From: Opitutaceae bacterium
GTDB lineage: Bacteria > Verrucomicrobiota > Verrucomicrobiia > Opitutales > Opitutaceae
Reading direction: 5' to 3'
Assembly: GCA_024233285.1 (NCBI GenBank)
Contig: JACKPU010000007.1
Coordinates: 62,001 to 126,000 of the forward strand
DNA length: 64,000 nt
The position numbers and the translations under genes are program-made. Each line of letters begins with the position of its first letter. Positions within the stretch are counted from its first letter, which is position 1. The notes below the pieces were generated by a model, which worked only from the letters and a program-made list of their open reading frames with translations, was not told where the DNA came from and made no database searches. Below, one piece after another: positions 42,803 through 51,682 of the stretch.

Positions 42803-43156
42803 ATGAAAACTGGAATTTCACTTCGAGCCGTATTCGGCAGTCTCATCCTGTCCGCCCTTGTCGGCTTCGGTCATGCAAACGCAGCCGAACCGGGAAAAGC
42901 TGCCCTAGAACCCGCCTCCGCCGCTATCATCGCCGAGCAAGGTCCGACCTATCCCGCCGTATGCGTCGTCTCAGATGAAGCCCTCGAACCCGGAGAGACG
43001 CTGGACTTTGTCTATGAAGGCCAACTCGTGCGATTCTGCTGCAAAGGATGTCGCAAGGATTTCGAAAAAGATCCTGCCACCTTCATGGCCAAAATCGATG
43101 CCCTCAAGAAAGCCGCGAAAACCAAGACTCACGGTCACAAAAGTCACGATCACTAG
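42803..43156 (+). CDS. Secreted YHS-like metal-binding protein
   Basis: 117 residues with a signal peptide (cleavage near 'GHANA-A') and a YHS-type domain ('YPAVCVVSDEALEPGETLDF', 'VRFCCKGCRKDFEKDPATFM'), ending in a His tail ('HGHKSHDH'). YHS domains bind copper or other soft metals through the Cys cluster. It lies directly between the DUF3347 and the larger YHS protein. Confidence 0.78.
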   Translation: MKTGISLRAVFGSLILSALVGFGHANAAEPGKAALEPASAAIIAEQGPTYPAVCVVSDEALEPGETLDFVYEGQLVRFCCKGCRKDFEKDPATFMAKIDALKKAAKTKTHGHKSHDH

Positions 43157-43226
43157 ATCAGTCGGATAGCCACCCACGCCGCGTTCGCCGATGGCGTTGG
43201 ATAGATCGCCAACCCGCGCCGCACCC

Positions 43227-44081
43227 ATGAAAAAATTCATCCTCCTGTTCGGTATCTTCGTCGCAACGTTCGCCACGGCGCAGGCCGCGTCGATCAATGT
43301 TCAATGTCCGGTGACTCCCGAGGAAGAGGTAGCCGAAGGCATCGTCGCCGTCTATCAAGGCAAAGAGATCGGGCTATGTTGCAAAAGCTGTCTGCGTAAA
43401 TTCAACGCCGACCCCGAAGCCTATCTCGCGAACCTACCACCCGAGGTGCGCGCTCAGTTCACTGCAACCGGGACAAATGAACCGGCAGAGCGCACGGGCC
43501 ACGCCCACGTCACGGATCACGGGGCCGTCAATACGGCGTCAGTGACGACTGGTGCGGAACACGAGGCAGAGGAGCAGGGGAGCCATGAACACAATCACGC
43601 TACCGATCACGGAGCTGGCGGCGATAGCTCCGCTTGGCTCCGGAAGGCAGGTCTACTGCTCGGGAAACTCCACGTGCTCTCCGTGCACCTGCCTATCGGA
43701 CTCCTTACGTTTGCGGCGTTCTTCGAGTTGATTGGGTTCTGGCGGGCGACCGCGATCTGGAGCACCGTTTCGCGTTTCAACTATGTGGCGGGAGCGCTGG
43801 CGGCAGTGGTCGCCGCACCGCTGGGCTGGTTGGCGGCGTCGCAGGCCAACTATCCGACCAATCTTCAAAATACGTTGGCATGGCATCGATGGCTGGGAGT
43901 TTCGACCGCCGTAATTGCCTTGGCGGGACTCCTTGTGCTGTTCGTCGAACACCGCCGCGCTCAACGCACCCCCGCCGTATACCGGATTGTTTTAGCGGCA
44001 ATCGCGTTGGCGGTGCCCATTACGGCGCACTTTGGAGGGTCCCTCATCTACGGACCGAATTACCTCTTTGGCGGCTTCTAA
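43227..44081 (+). CDS. YHS-DUF2231 membrane protein
   Basis: 284 residues from ATG at 43227. A signal or anchor segment, a YHS domain ('NVQCPVTPEEEVAEGIVAVY', 'GLCCKSCLRKFNADPEAYLA'), a His-rich linker, then four hydrophobic helices of the DUF2231 family ('HLPIGLLTFAAFFELIGFW', 'AGALAAVVAAPLGWLAAS'). A putative membrane metal-handling protein; the function of DUF2231 is not settled. Confidence 0.78.
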   Translation: MKKFILLFGIFVATFATAQAASINVQCPVTPEEEVAEGIVAVYQGKEIGLCCKSCLRKFNADPEAYLANLPPEVRAQFTATGTNEPAERTGHAHVTDHGAVNTASVTTGAEHEAEEQGSHEHNHATDHGAGGDSSAWLRKAGLLLGKLHVLSVHLPIGLLTFAAFFELIGFWRATAIWSTVSRFNYVAGALAAVVAAPLGWLAASQANYPTNLQNTLAWHRWLGVSTAVIALAGLLVLFVEHRRAQRTPAVYRIVLAAIALAVPITAHFGGSLIYGPNYLFGGF

Positions 44082-44120
44082 GTTCATCTTGGCCATCCTT
44101 CATCGGGTGCACGTAATGCA

Positions 44121-44795
44121 ATGATCTCGTTTCCGATTCCTACCTTGGCCGATCGACAAATCGACGGCCAGAAGTTGGCAAACGAGAAACTTCCCTCTGA
44201 CACCGGAATACGTTGGAATCGCGGGATGCCTCGTTCCGCCGACGAAGTCGTTCTCGAACTCAATGCGCATCATGTGGCATTCAAGGCGTTTATCGCGTCT
44301 CGGGTGGGCTCGGGCACCGATGCCGAAGACATCCTTCAAAACGGATTGGCCAAGGCCTTCCGAGTCGCCGATACGTTGCACGACGATGGCAAGGCGCTCC
44401 CTTGGTTTTATCAGCTGCTGCGGAATGCGATAATTGATCATCACCGCGCACGCGGCTCCTCGATACGGCGTGACACTGCGTTCGGTGAGCTTTTGACGGC
44501 TTTGGAGGAAACAGTCGAACCACCCGTGGGGTGGGAAGCTCAACTCTGTGGGTGCCTTGAAGGAGTGATCGGCAACCTGCCTTCGCCGCAAAACGAGTTG
44601 CTTCGGCGGGTCGACCTTCAAGGAGAGTCGGTGCAGATAGCCGCCGAGGCGTTGGATATCACACCCAACCATGCTAGTGTGATACTTCACCGCGCCCGCA
44701 AAAATCTACGGGCCCGACTTGAGACATTTTGCGGCGACTGCGCCGAAACTGCCTGTTTGGACTGCGACTGCACAAATTCCGACCCCGATTTGTAA
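44121..44795 (+). CDS. CorE-like ECF sigma factor with C-terminal Cys cluster
   Basis: 224 residues (ATG at 44226 is another possible start, giving 189). Sigma region 2 ('DAEDILQNGLAKAFRVADTL', 'PWFYQLLRNAIIDHHRARGS') and region 4 ('IAAEALDITPNHASVILHRA') are followed by a Cys tail with five Cys in 14 residues ('CGDCAETACLDCDC'). Myxococcus CorE-type (ECF44) factors have such a tail, bind copper directly and need no anti-sigma factor. Located 41 bp upstream of the Cu ATPase gene, its likely target. Confidence 0.82.
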   Translation: MISFPIPTLADRQIDGQKLANEKLPSDTGIRWNRGMPRSADEVVLELNAHHVAFKAFIASRVGSGTDAEDILQNGLAKAFRVADTLHDDGKALPWFYQLLRNAIIDHHRARGSSIRRDTAFGELLTALEETVEPPVGWEAQLCGCLEGVIGNLPSPQNELLRRVDLQGESVQIAAEALDITPNHASVILHRARKNLRARLETFCGDCAETACLDCDCTNSDPDL

Positions 44796-44836
44796 GATCC
44801 CCGCGGGGCGCCCGTCTCCTCAGTGAAAGACCCTTT

Positions 44837-47197
44837 ATGAAACACGAGCACGATCCCCAATCCTCCAACCACGGTGAGCATGTGTCTGATCACGGAACCC
44901 ACTGCCACCATCGCCATCATGACCACGGAAAATCCGCGCACGATGGGAAGCCTTCCGCTGCTGCTAAATATTATTGCCCCATGTGCGAAGGGGTAGAGTC
45001 CGACCAGCCCGGTGACTGCCCAAAATGTGGGATGCGACTGGAACGCAACCCTGCCTATAAAGCACCGTCGGTCTCTCGCGTGTGGACCTGCCCCATGCAT
45101 CCCGAAGTGCAACAAGATCACCCCGGGGCCTGCCCGAAATGCGGCATGGATCTGGAGCCCATGAGCCCTGCGGCCGACGACGATGATGATGACGCCGAGG
45201 CCCGGGAGCTCGGCCGCAAGGCCTTGATCGCAGGCATCCTCACGATCCCGATTCTGACGCTGGCGTTCGACAGCATGATTCCAGGTATGTCGTTCGACCG
45301 CTTTCTTTCTCCGCGCGCCCAAGGTTGGCTGGAGTTGGCTTTTGCGACGCCCGTCATTCTCTGGGCTGGCAGTCTCTTTTTTATCCGCGGATGGCGCTCG
45401 ATCCTCAATCGCAGCCTGAACATGTTCACCCTCATCATGCTCGGGGTGGGTGCGGCCTATGGCTATAGCGTTGTCGCAGTGCTGTTCCCACACCTCTTCC
45501 CGGATTCCTTTCGGCACGGTGGAGAGGTTCAGCTCTACTTCGAAGCAGGTGCGGTCATCACTACGCTCATTCTTTTCGGCCAGTGGATGGAGTCTCGCGC
45601 CCGTCGCCAAACCGGCCAAGCCATCAAAGGGCTGCTCGATCTGGCCGCCAAGACAGCCCACCGATTGGACGACGAAGGCAAAGAGCAGGATGTGGCGGTC
45701 GAGGAGTTGCAAAGCGGTGACCGGATTCGGGTGCGACCCGGGGAGAAAATCCCCATCGACGGATTAATCGAGGAAGGGAAAAGCACCATCGACGAATCCA
45801 TGATCACCGGAGAGCCGGCCGCCGTAAAAAAGAAGGCCGGCGACAAAGTGATCGGCGCCACCGTCAACCAAACCGGCAGTTTCGTGATGAAGGCCGACGC
45901 GGTCGGCGAAGATACGGTTTTGTCGCAGATTGTTAAGATGGTCGCCGATGCGCAGCGTAGCCGTGCACCGATCCAAAAACTGGCCGATCAGGTGGCCGGA
46001 TATTTTGTTCCGGCCGTGGTCGCGATAGCGGTGATCACATTCGCGGTCTGGATGATTTGGGGGCCAGCCCCCGCCATGTCCTACGCCATCGTCAACGCTC
46101 TCGCCGTGCTGATCATCGCGTGTCCGTGCGCCTTGGGTCTCGCCACCCCCATGTCCATCATGGTGGGCGTTGGTAAAGGTGCTCAAAATGGCATCCTGAT
46201 AAGGAATGCAGAAGCAATTGAACGAGCGGAGAAGGTCACCCACCTCATCACCGACAAAACGGGCACTCTTACCGCCGGGAAACCGCGCGTGGTCAGTATC
46301 CAGCCAGCCGACGGGACGGATGAAGCCGACCTTTTGCTCCTCGTTGCCGCCGTCGAACATCAGTCGGAACACCCGTTGGCCAGAGCTGTTGTCAATCGAG
46401 CTCAAGAGAACGAACTTTCTCTCCCTTCCGTCGAAGATTTTGAAAGTGTCACCGGGGGTGGTGTGCAAGCAACGGTGGACGGGGCCGTCATCCGTGTCGG
46501 CAAACGAGGTTTCATTGAAGATGCAGGAATTAAGATCGAGCCCGCGTTGGCCGAGACTGCGGAGAAATTGCAGGAAGAGGCCAAGACTGTGATCTGGGCC
46601 GCGAAGGGTGAAACTCTGCTCGGGTTGCTGGCTATCGCCGATCCCGTCAAAGAGACGTCACGCGAAGCCATCGATGCCCTGCACGCGCTCGGCATCACCG
46701 TGGTGATGTGCACCGGCGACAACTCCCGCACCGCCGAGGCCGTCGCTCGCGAATTAGGCATCGATGAGGTGCACGCCGAAGTTTCGCCGGAAGACAAGCA
46801 ACGCATCGTCAACGGGCTAAAAGCGAAGGGACATGTCGTTGCCATGGCTGGCGACGGCATCAACGACGCCCCTGCGCTGGCCGCCGCCGATGTGGGCATC
46901 GCCATGGGCACGGGCACGGATGTAGCCATCGAAAGCGCGGGAATCACGCTCGTTAAGGGGGACCTGCGTGGAATAGTCGGGGGCCTCCGCATCAGTCGCT
47001 CCGTGATGCGCAACATCCGGCAGAATCTCTTCTTTGCCTTCATCTATAACGCAGCCGGAGTTCCGATTGCAGCCGGAGTTCTTTTCCCGTTCTTCGGAGT
47101 GCTACTCAATCCCATGATCGCCGGAGCGGCGATGAGCCTGAGTTCAGTCAGTGTCGTGCTGAATGCCCTCCGGCTGCGCCGTCTCAGCCTCCAGTGA
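44837..47197 (+). CDS. copA: P1B-1-type Cu(I)-exporting ATPase with two HMBD domains
   Basis: 786 residues from ATG at 44837. A His-rich N-terminus and two Cys-x-x-Cys/His heavy-metal-binding domains ('YYCPMCEGVESDQPGDCPKC', 'WTCPMHPEVQQDHPGACPKC') replace the HMA domains of E. coli CopA. Transmembrane Cys429-Pro-Cys431 ('CPCALGLATP'), phosphorylated Asp473 ('DKTGTLTAGKP') and 'MSLSSVSVVLNALRL' in the last helix are diagnostic of Cu(I) pumps. It exports cytosolic Cu(I). The gene symbol is shared by convention with the unrelated multicopper oxidase. Confidence 0.93.
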   Translation: MKHEHDPQSSNHGEHVSDHGTHCHHRHHDHGKSAHDGKPSAAAKYYCPMCEGVESDQPGDCPKCGMRLERNPAYKAPSVSRVWTCPMHPEVQQDHPGACPKCGMDLEPMSPAADDDDDDAEARELGRKALIAGILTIPILTLAFDSMIPGMSFDRFLSPRAQGWLELAFATPVILWAGSLFFIRGWRSILNRSLNMFTLIMLGVGAAYGYSVVAVLFPHLFPDSFRHGGEVQLYFEAGAVITTLILFGQWMESRARRQTGQAIKGLLDLAAKTAHRLDDEGKEQDVAVEELQSGDRIRVRPGEKIPIDGLIEEGKSTIDESMITGEPAAVKKKAGDKVIGATVNQTGSFVMKADAVGEDTVLSQIVKMVADAQRSRAPIQKLADQVAGYFVPAVVAIAVITFAVWMIWGPAPAMSYAIVNALAVLIIACPCALGLATPMSIMVGVGKGAQNGILIRNAEAIERAEKVTHLITDKTGTLTAGKPRVVSIQPADGTDEADLLLLVAAVEHQSEHPLARAVVNRAQENELSLPSVEDFESVTGGGVQATVDGAVIRVGKRGFIEDAGIKIEPALAETAEKLQEEAKTVIWAAKGETLLGLLAIADPVKETSREAIDALHALGITVVMCTGDNSRTAEAVARELGIDEVHAEVSPEDKQRIVNGLKAKGHVVAMAGDGINDAPALAAADVGIAMGTGTDVAIESAGITLVKGDLRGIVGGLRISRSVMRNIRQNLFFAFIYNAAGVPIAAGVLFPFFGVLLNPMIAGAAMSLSSVSVVLNALRLRRLSLQ

Positions 47198-47238
47198 ATT
47201 CCAGGTTAACCTACGGATTCTGCCCAGAGCCCCCGGCC

Positions 47239-47697
47239 TTACATTTTCCCGTGGCGATAATCTTCGAAAGTGCGGCAAATGCGCATGCAGTTTCCATCGG
47301 GGTACGGGGAACGGTCATTCAAGCGGCGTTGTTGGGATTTTCGGCGGCACTTTCGCAGTCTTTGGTGATTCGGGGTCACGCCGCGATGGCGCTCTCTTTC
47401 GGTAGCCAGTGGAATATTGAAACCACCGAGCCGTATTTCCAAATTGGCACGGGGATCATTGTGATCGGCATGGCGACGTGGACGCTGTGGCGCTTGCGAA
47501 AGTGAGCACACCATCACCGCGACGATCATCACCATCACGACGAATCCAAATCGTTTGTTTGTGCCGAAGGTTCAGGGGAGCTGAGTATTGTAGAAGACGG
47601 CGTGCCTCCGCGTTTTCGGTTGTCGACGAACACGGATATCCGAGAAGCACGGCCGCGGGCTTTGCCGGGCATGGAAAAGACAAGCCTAGCCTTTAGG
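47239..47697 (+). pseudogene. Remnant of an RcnA/NreB-like nickel/cobalt exporter
   Basis: One frame (to 47505) reads 'HAVSIGVRGTVIQAALLGFS' and 'NIETTEPYFQIGTGIIVIGM', the family's membrane core. It is broken by a stop after 'WRLRK'. A second frame from about 47514 continues with a His loop ('HHRDDHHHHDES') and 'GELSIVEDGVPPRFRL', which matches a downstream part of the same family. The N-terminal half is missing. A truncated and frameshifted gene, not expected to work. Confidence 0.65.
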
Positions 47698-47911
47698 GAC
47701 TCTAATTTGCGAGACATTGAGGCCGTGCTTAATGGATCTAGGCCTACTATGGGGGAAGCTCCCAGCACTGACTCAGTTCGACATCTGATATGCGCCTTTC
47801 CTGATATGGTCTAGTCTGCCGGCTGCCACCTCTGAATTGTGCGATGAATTCGCCGCCCCTTTTTGGGAACCAACTGCGATTGGCAACCACAACCAAAAGT
47901 AAAGGAAACAT

Positions 47912-48289
47912 ATGTCACACGAAAAATATAATGACTGTATTGAAGCCTGCAACGAATGCCTCGTCGCTTGCGAACATTGCGCGACGGCCTGCCTGCACGA
48001 GGATGACGTCAAAATGATGGCGCGCTGCATCGAACTGGATCGCAGTTGCGCAGATATGTGCGGGCACTGCGTGCGGGAGATGGCGCGCGGTTCCGACTTC
48101 GTCGAACGCGCCTGCCAGCTTTGCGCCGAAATCTGCGACGCCTGCGGCGAAGAATGCGCGAAGCACAAAATGGATCATTGCCAGGAATGCGCCGAAGCCT
48201 GCCGCAAATGCGCCGAAGTCTGTCGCGAAATGGCGGGCGCCAGTGCCGCGGCTAACCCGGCAACGTCCGATCGTCCGCTGCGCGGCTGA
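47912..48289 (+). CDS. csp3: Cytosolic copper-storage protein (Csp3-like, DUF326)
   Basis: 125 residues, about 20 of them Cys, in repeated C-x2-C and C-x3-C spacing along four helices ('CIEACNECLVACEHCATACL', 'CADMCGHCVREMARG', 'CQECAEACRKCAEVC'). This is the Csp four-helix bundle whose core binds many Cu(I). There is no signal peptide, which indicates the cytosolic Csp3 type. AAAGGA precedes the ATG. It would buffer Cu(I) alongside the Cu ATPase. The 3' end overlaps the next frame by 47 bp. Confidence 0.92.
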   Translation: MSHEKYNDCIEACNECLVACEHCATACLHEDDVKMMARCIELDRSCADMCGHCVREMARGSDFVERACQLCAEICDACGEECAKHKMDHCQECAEACRKCAEVCREMAGASAAANPATSDRPLRG

Positions 48290-49931
48290 AAGAGCCGACC
48301 GCCTGCGCACCATACGAAACGTTCCGTGGCGCGAGATCGAAGCCTACGTGCGCGAAGGCAAATCGCTGTGGGAGGCGCCTGTTATTGCCTCAGATGATGA
48401 TGTGACGCTATTACTGGAACAGGTAGAGTTTTCGAAAACGGCGTTGCGCGGCTTGAGTGAACGATTAGGGGAAATGCATCCCGAGATGATCGAGGCGGTG
48501 ACCGAATTTGAAGCGACCGCTGTGGACTTGGAACGCAATGCTCGCAATGTGGCGGATCAACAGCGGATTGATTTCGGACTGAAATTCAACGGCGGGAGCG
48601 CGCCGGTCTGGAGTCAGGAGCCGAAGGCAGATGCGTCGGCGAAATGGTTAGAGGCTTTGCGAACTGAGTCCGCCAAAATCAGGGAGGCGGCGCCCCCTGT
48701 TGGGATAACCGTGCCCAACCCCGGGCCCATAAAAGTGGAGGAGACTCCAGCAAACGAACCGAGGATAGGTCAGCCGTGGACAATTTCAGATTTGCGACTA
48801 TCCCTGATGCCCATCGCACCCGGAACATTTGACATGGGTTCCGCGTCCGGGGGCCAGGCCCACGAGCGTCCTGTCACCCGAGTGACAATGTCGCAATCGT
48901 TTTGGATGGGTAAAACCGAAGTGACGCAGCGTCAGTGGCAGGCCATCATGGGCGATAATCCGAGCAAGCATCGCGGTGACAATCTGCCGGTCGGAACAGT
49001 CAGTTGGGAGATGGCGATGGAATTTTGTCGCAGATTGCCCGAGCGGGAACTGGCGGCAGGGCGCCTCGCTTCCGGTTACGTGTTTACGTTACCGACGGAG
49101 GCTCAATGGGAGTATGTGTGTCGCGCGGGCACGACGGGGGACTTCGCCGGTGATCTCGATGCAACGGGTTGGTATAAACAAAACAGTGGAAAGACTCCGC
49201 ATGAGGTGGGTTTGAAGCAGCCCAATGCCTGGGGGCTGCATGACATGCACGGCAATTTATGGGAGTGGTGTCTGGATTGGTGGGGTGAGTATCCGGGGGG
49301 AGCAGTCACCGATCCCACCGGTCCGTCTGCAGGGAAGCTTCGCGTGCGCCGAGGCGGGGCATGGGGAAGTTCGGCGATGGGTAGTGCTTGGTTGCCGGGG
49401 GACAATTGCCGATCAGCCAACCGCATGGCGAATGAGCCGGATGGTAAATTTGATTTCGTGGGCTTTCGGATCGCATTGATACCGCCTGCTACGGTTGCTG
49501 ATCCGGCAACATCTCCTCCATCAGATGAGTCGAGACAAGCAGCAGATCTGGCCATGAGGGCGGAGAGTGCAGCCCATGGCGCCGGGACCCAAACCGCCTT
49601 GGCGAAAGTCGTTTTTTTTCGCCCATCGAAGTTTGGCAGTGCCTTGGCCAAGTTAAAGGTGGAACGGGCGGATGTCGGTCAGGTTGGGGTGCTGAATAAC
49701 GGCACTTGGTTTGAACGGGATGTCCCGGCGGGGTCCATGAAACTGATCATCACCCACTCGTTAATGCGCGATAAAGCCGAGGTGGAATTTGTGTTTCAGC
49801 CGGGGCGCACGTATTACATCCGCTGTCTGCCCGAGGGCAGCTCCGGCATGTCCACCGTCCCTGAAATCAGTCTGGTGGGTGAGATCGACGGCCAGTCCGC
49901 AGTCGCCAAGCTGAAACAGTTATTATTATGA
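48243..49931 (+). CDS. Formylglycine-enzyme-like (SUMF1) protein with C-terminal DUF2846-like domain, possibly 5'-truncated
   Basis: 562 residues if the GTG at 48243, inside csp3, is used; the true start is unclear and the gene may be a 5'-truncated fusion. An N-terminal coiled-coil-like region (about 30-130) precedes a SUMF1 domain (about 185-415: 'MVPIAPGTFDMGS'-like 'LMPIAPGTFDMGSASGGQ', 'TEVTQRQWQAIMGDNPS', 'LPTEAQWEYVCRAGT', 'WEWCLDWWGEYPGG', 'FVGFRIALIP'). A DUF2846-like domain (about 450-562) follows. Such proteins often occur with Ser/Thr kinases. Overlaps the PP2C gene by 4 bp. Confidence 0.75.
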   Translation: MPRLTRQRPIVRCAAERADRLRTIRNVPWREIEAYVREGKSLWEAPVIASDDDVTLLLEQVEFSKTALRGLSERLGEMHPEMIEAVTEFEATAVDLERNARNVADQQRIDFGLKFNGGSAPVWSQEPKADASAKWLEALRTESAKIREAAPPVGITVPNPGPIKVEETPANEPRIGQPWTISDLRLSLMPIAPGTFDMGSASGGQAHERPVTRVTMSQSFWMGKTEVTQRQWQAIMGDNPSKHRGDNLPVGTVSWEMAMEFCRRLPERELAAGRLASGYVFTLPTEAQWEYVCRAGTTGDFAGDLDATGWYKQNSGKTPHEVGLKQPNAWGLHDMHGNLWEWCLDWWGEYPGGAVTDPTGPSAGKLRVRRGGAWGSSAMGSAWLPGDNCRSANRMANEPDGKFDFVGFRIALIPPATVADPATSPPSDESRQAADLAMRAESAAHGAGTQTALAKVVFFRPSKFGSALAKLKVERADVGQVGVLNNGTWFERDVPAGSMKLIITHSLMRDKAEVEFVFQPGRTYYIRCLPEGSSGMSTVPEISLVGEIDGQSAVAKLKQLLL

Positions 49932-50755
49932 GCGAAGATACTAAAAAAGCGGCCACGGTCGGTCTGCAATGGACCGCTCTCAGTGACTTGGGTTGCCGAC
50001 GCAAAAACAACGAAGATGCCTGGGGCGCGTGGTCGCTGGGCGAGGTGCTGGCGCGGATGCCGGCTGAACCGCAGATCTGGCCGGAACATGGCTGCCTGTT
50101 GATCGTGAGCGACGGCATGGGCGGAGCCAAGGCGGGGGAAATCGCCAGTGAATTTTGCGTCACCCAACTGCCGCGATCCATTCATCAACGCCGACAGGCC
50201 GCAGATCGCGGCACCGTGATGCGCGATGCGCTGAAGGAAACGCATGAGGCTCTCGTCAGGCAAGCGGCGGCTGATCCGCTGAAAGAGGGCATGGGAGCGA
50301 CATTGTCAGCGTTATGGGTCTTGGCCGATGGGACCGCGGTGCTGGGCCATGTGGGCGACAGTCGCATTTACCGTCGCGCCGGCGGTAAGTGGGTGCAGCT
50401 GACGGCGGACCAAAGCGTGGGCGCGGGTTTGGTGCGTCGCGGAGAGATGAGCGAAAAGGAAGTCAGCCGGCTGCGTTACCGGGCGATGCTGGAGCAGGTC
50501 ATGGGCGGGGAAGGCGGGCCGCTTGATCCGCAAGTCAACGTGGAGCCATGGGAGGCGGGGCAGGATTTCCTGTTTTGTTCCGATGGACTTCACGGGCCAC
50601 TGGAGGCCGAGATACCGGATGTCTACGAGAAAGCGTTGTGCAAGGCGACCCTTGCCGATGGAGCCGAATGGTTGGTGGCGCAGGCCAATGCAGCCGGCGG
50701 GCCTGATAATATTACAGTGCTGTTGGCACGGTTCATGCCGAAATCCGACGGATGA
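49928..50755 (+). CDS. PP2C-family serine/threonine phosphatase
   Basis: 275 residues with all PP2C motifs: 'SDLGCRRKNNEDA', 'SDGMGGAKAGEIAS', 'GMGATLSALW', 'GHVGDSRIY', 'FCSDGLHG' and 'GGPDNITVLL', whose Asp residues bind two metal ions. It removes phosphate from Ser/Thr of target proteins. Translationally coupled to the SUMF1-like gene by a 4-bp overlap. No matching kinase lies in the window, so it may act on a kinase system left behind or lost. Confidence 0.9.
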   Translation: MSEDTKKAATVGLQWTALSDLGCRRKNNEDAWGAWSLGEVLARMPAEPQIWPEHGCLLIVSDGMGGAKAGEIASEFCVTQLPRSIHQRRQAADRGTVMRDALKETHEALVRQAAADPLKEGMGATLSALWVLADGTAVLGHVGDSRIYRRAGGKWVQLTADQSVGAGLVRRGEMSEKEVSRLRYRAMLEQVMGGEGGPLDPQVNVEPWEAGQDFLFCSDGLHGPLEAEIPDVYEKALCKATLADGAEWLVAQANAAGGPDNITVLLARFMPKSDG

Positions 50756-50844
50756 CCCAACCCGGCAATACGGCCTGCTTCTGGCTCTGCTGAAAGAGGA
50801 ACGCGGGCCCTTTCCATGGGTCTGAACCTCCGCAAAATGATTCC

Positions 50845-51228
50845 ATGATGAAAAGCGAAACTTCCAATGATGACGGAGCAGCGGGTTCGGATTGGAAAGC
50901 ATTCTTGCAGACCCATAGTTCGCTGGGATTGCCCGAGATAAATCTGGCCGACATGCAACCGCGCGACCGATTAGTAGTGGAAACCCTGCACACCCGTTAT
51001 GGGTTTGAATGGCAGGCCGACGGTCGGGTCATTCTTACCACTAACCGGATGGATCGACCGCATGGCGAAGTGCGTATCAACGGCTGCACCTTCGGGCAAT
51101 CGAGCACCATCAAACCCAGGCAACTCTTTTGCGGCGGGAACTTGGAATACGTTTCCGAAAACGGCCGCATGATCCATCGCACCACTGCGATTCGTTCACT
51201 GCTAATCATGCATGTCAGTACGAAGTAG
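50845..51228 (+). CDS. Unknown small protein near the right end of the element
   Basis: 127 residues. The C-terminal half ('RINGCTFGQSSTIKPRQLFC', 'GNLEYVSENGRMIHRTTAIR') looks like a compact beta-rich domain. No family was recognised, and there is no signal peptide or membrane segment. It is the last gene before the right attachment site. Confidence 0.5.
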   Translation: MMKSETSNDDGAAGSDWKAFLQTHSSLGLPEINLADMQPRDRLVVETLHTRYGFEWQADGRVILTTNRMDRPHGEVRINGCTFGQSSTIKPRQLFCGGNLEYVSENGRMIHRTTAIRSLLIMHVSTK

Positions 51229-51671
51229 GCACAATTATCAAGCCCGTGATATCTCGAAATTCAGCCATTGAGACAGGCTTAGGTCGAAATGTGCAAAAAA
51301 TTCATTTCTAAGGCTGGCTGCATTTCAGCTTACGCCACTCATTTGGATTATTGACGGCTCTCCCCATCGAAAACGACAGGCCGCAATCGACTGCTTACGG
51401 ACTACCTTTCATGGAAGCGCGTTCAGCATTCATTTCGAAACGTGATGACGATCTCGACGGTGGTGAAGATAGGCCGAAATTTGGCCAGATAAACCGGGAT
51501 ACAATGTTGCGCCATCCATTCAATTACGCAGTTTATACCCACACGTTTATACCCGTTTGAGCGTAAATCAGGGTTCATTTTTTAACGCGAGTGAAGAGCA
51601 AGTCTGTCTGTATAAAATACTGATGCATCGGGCATTTTTTGACGTCCAATTTTAAGACTTATACCCTTTCT
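51229..51671. other. AT-rich non-coding right end of the element
   Basis: About 440 bp with no convincing gene and markedly more A+T than the flanks, typical of attachment-site arms. It holds two pairs of TATACCC-type repeats (51531-51554 and 51659-51682). Confidence 0.6.
51531..51554. repeat. Paired GTTTATACCC repeats, right end outer pair
   Basis: GTTTATACCC at 51531-51540 and 51545-51554, 14 bp apart, same orientation as the copies at 51659-51682 and 7432-7454. Candidate integrase arm sites. Confidence 0.58.
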
Positions 51672-51682
51672 TTATACCCACC
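51659..51682. repeat. Paired TATACCC repeats, right end inner pair
   Basis: TATACCC at 51660-51666 and 51673-51679, 13 bp apart, ending in TTTATACCCACC (51671-51682), which is identical to 7443-7454 in sequence and spacing. About 110 bp from the right direct repeat. Confidence 0.62.

Noticed and set aside
51229..51671. tRNA gene as the attachment site
   Set aside because: No cloverleaf was found at either end; the direct repeat is mutS coding sequence.
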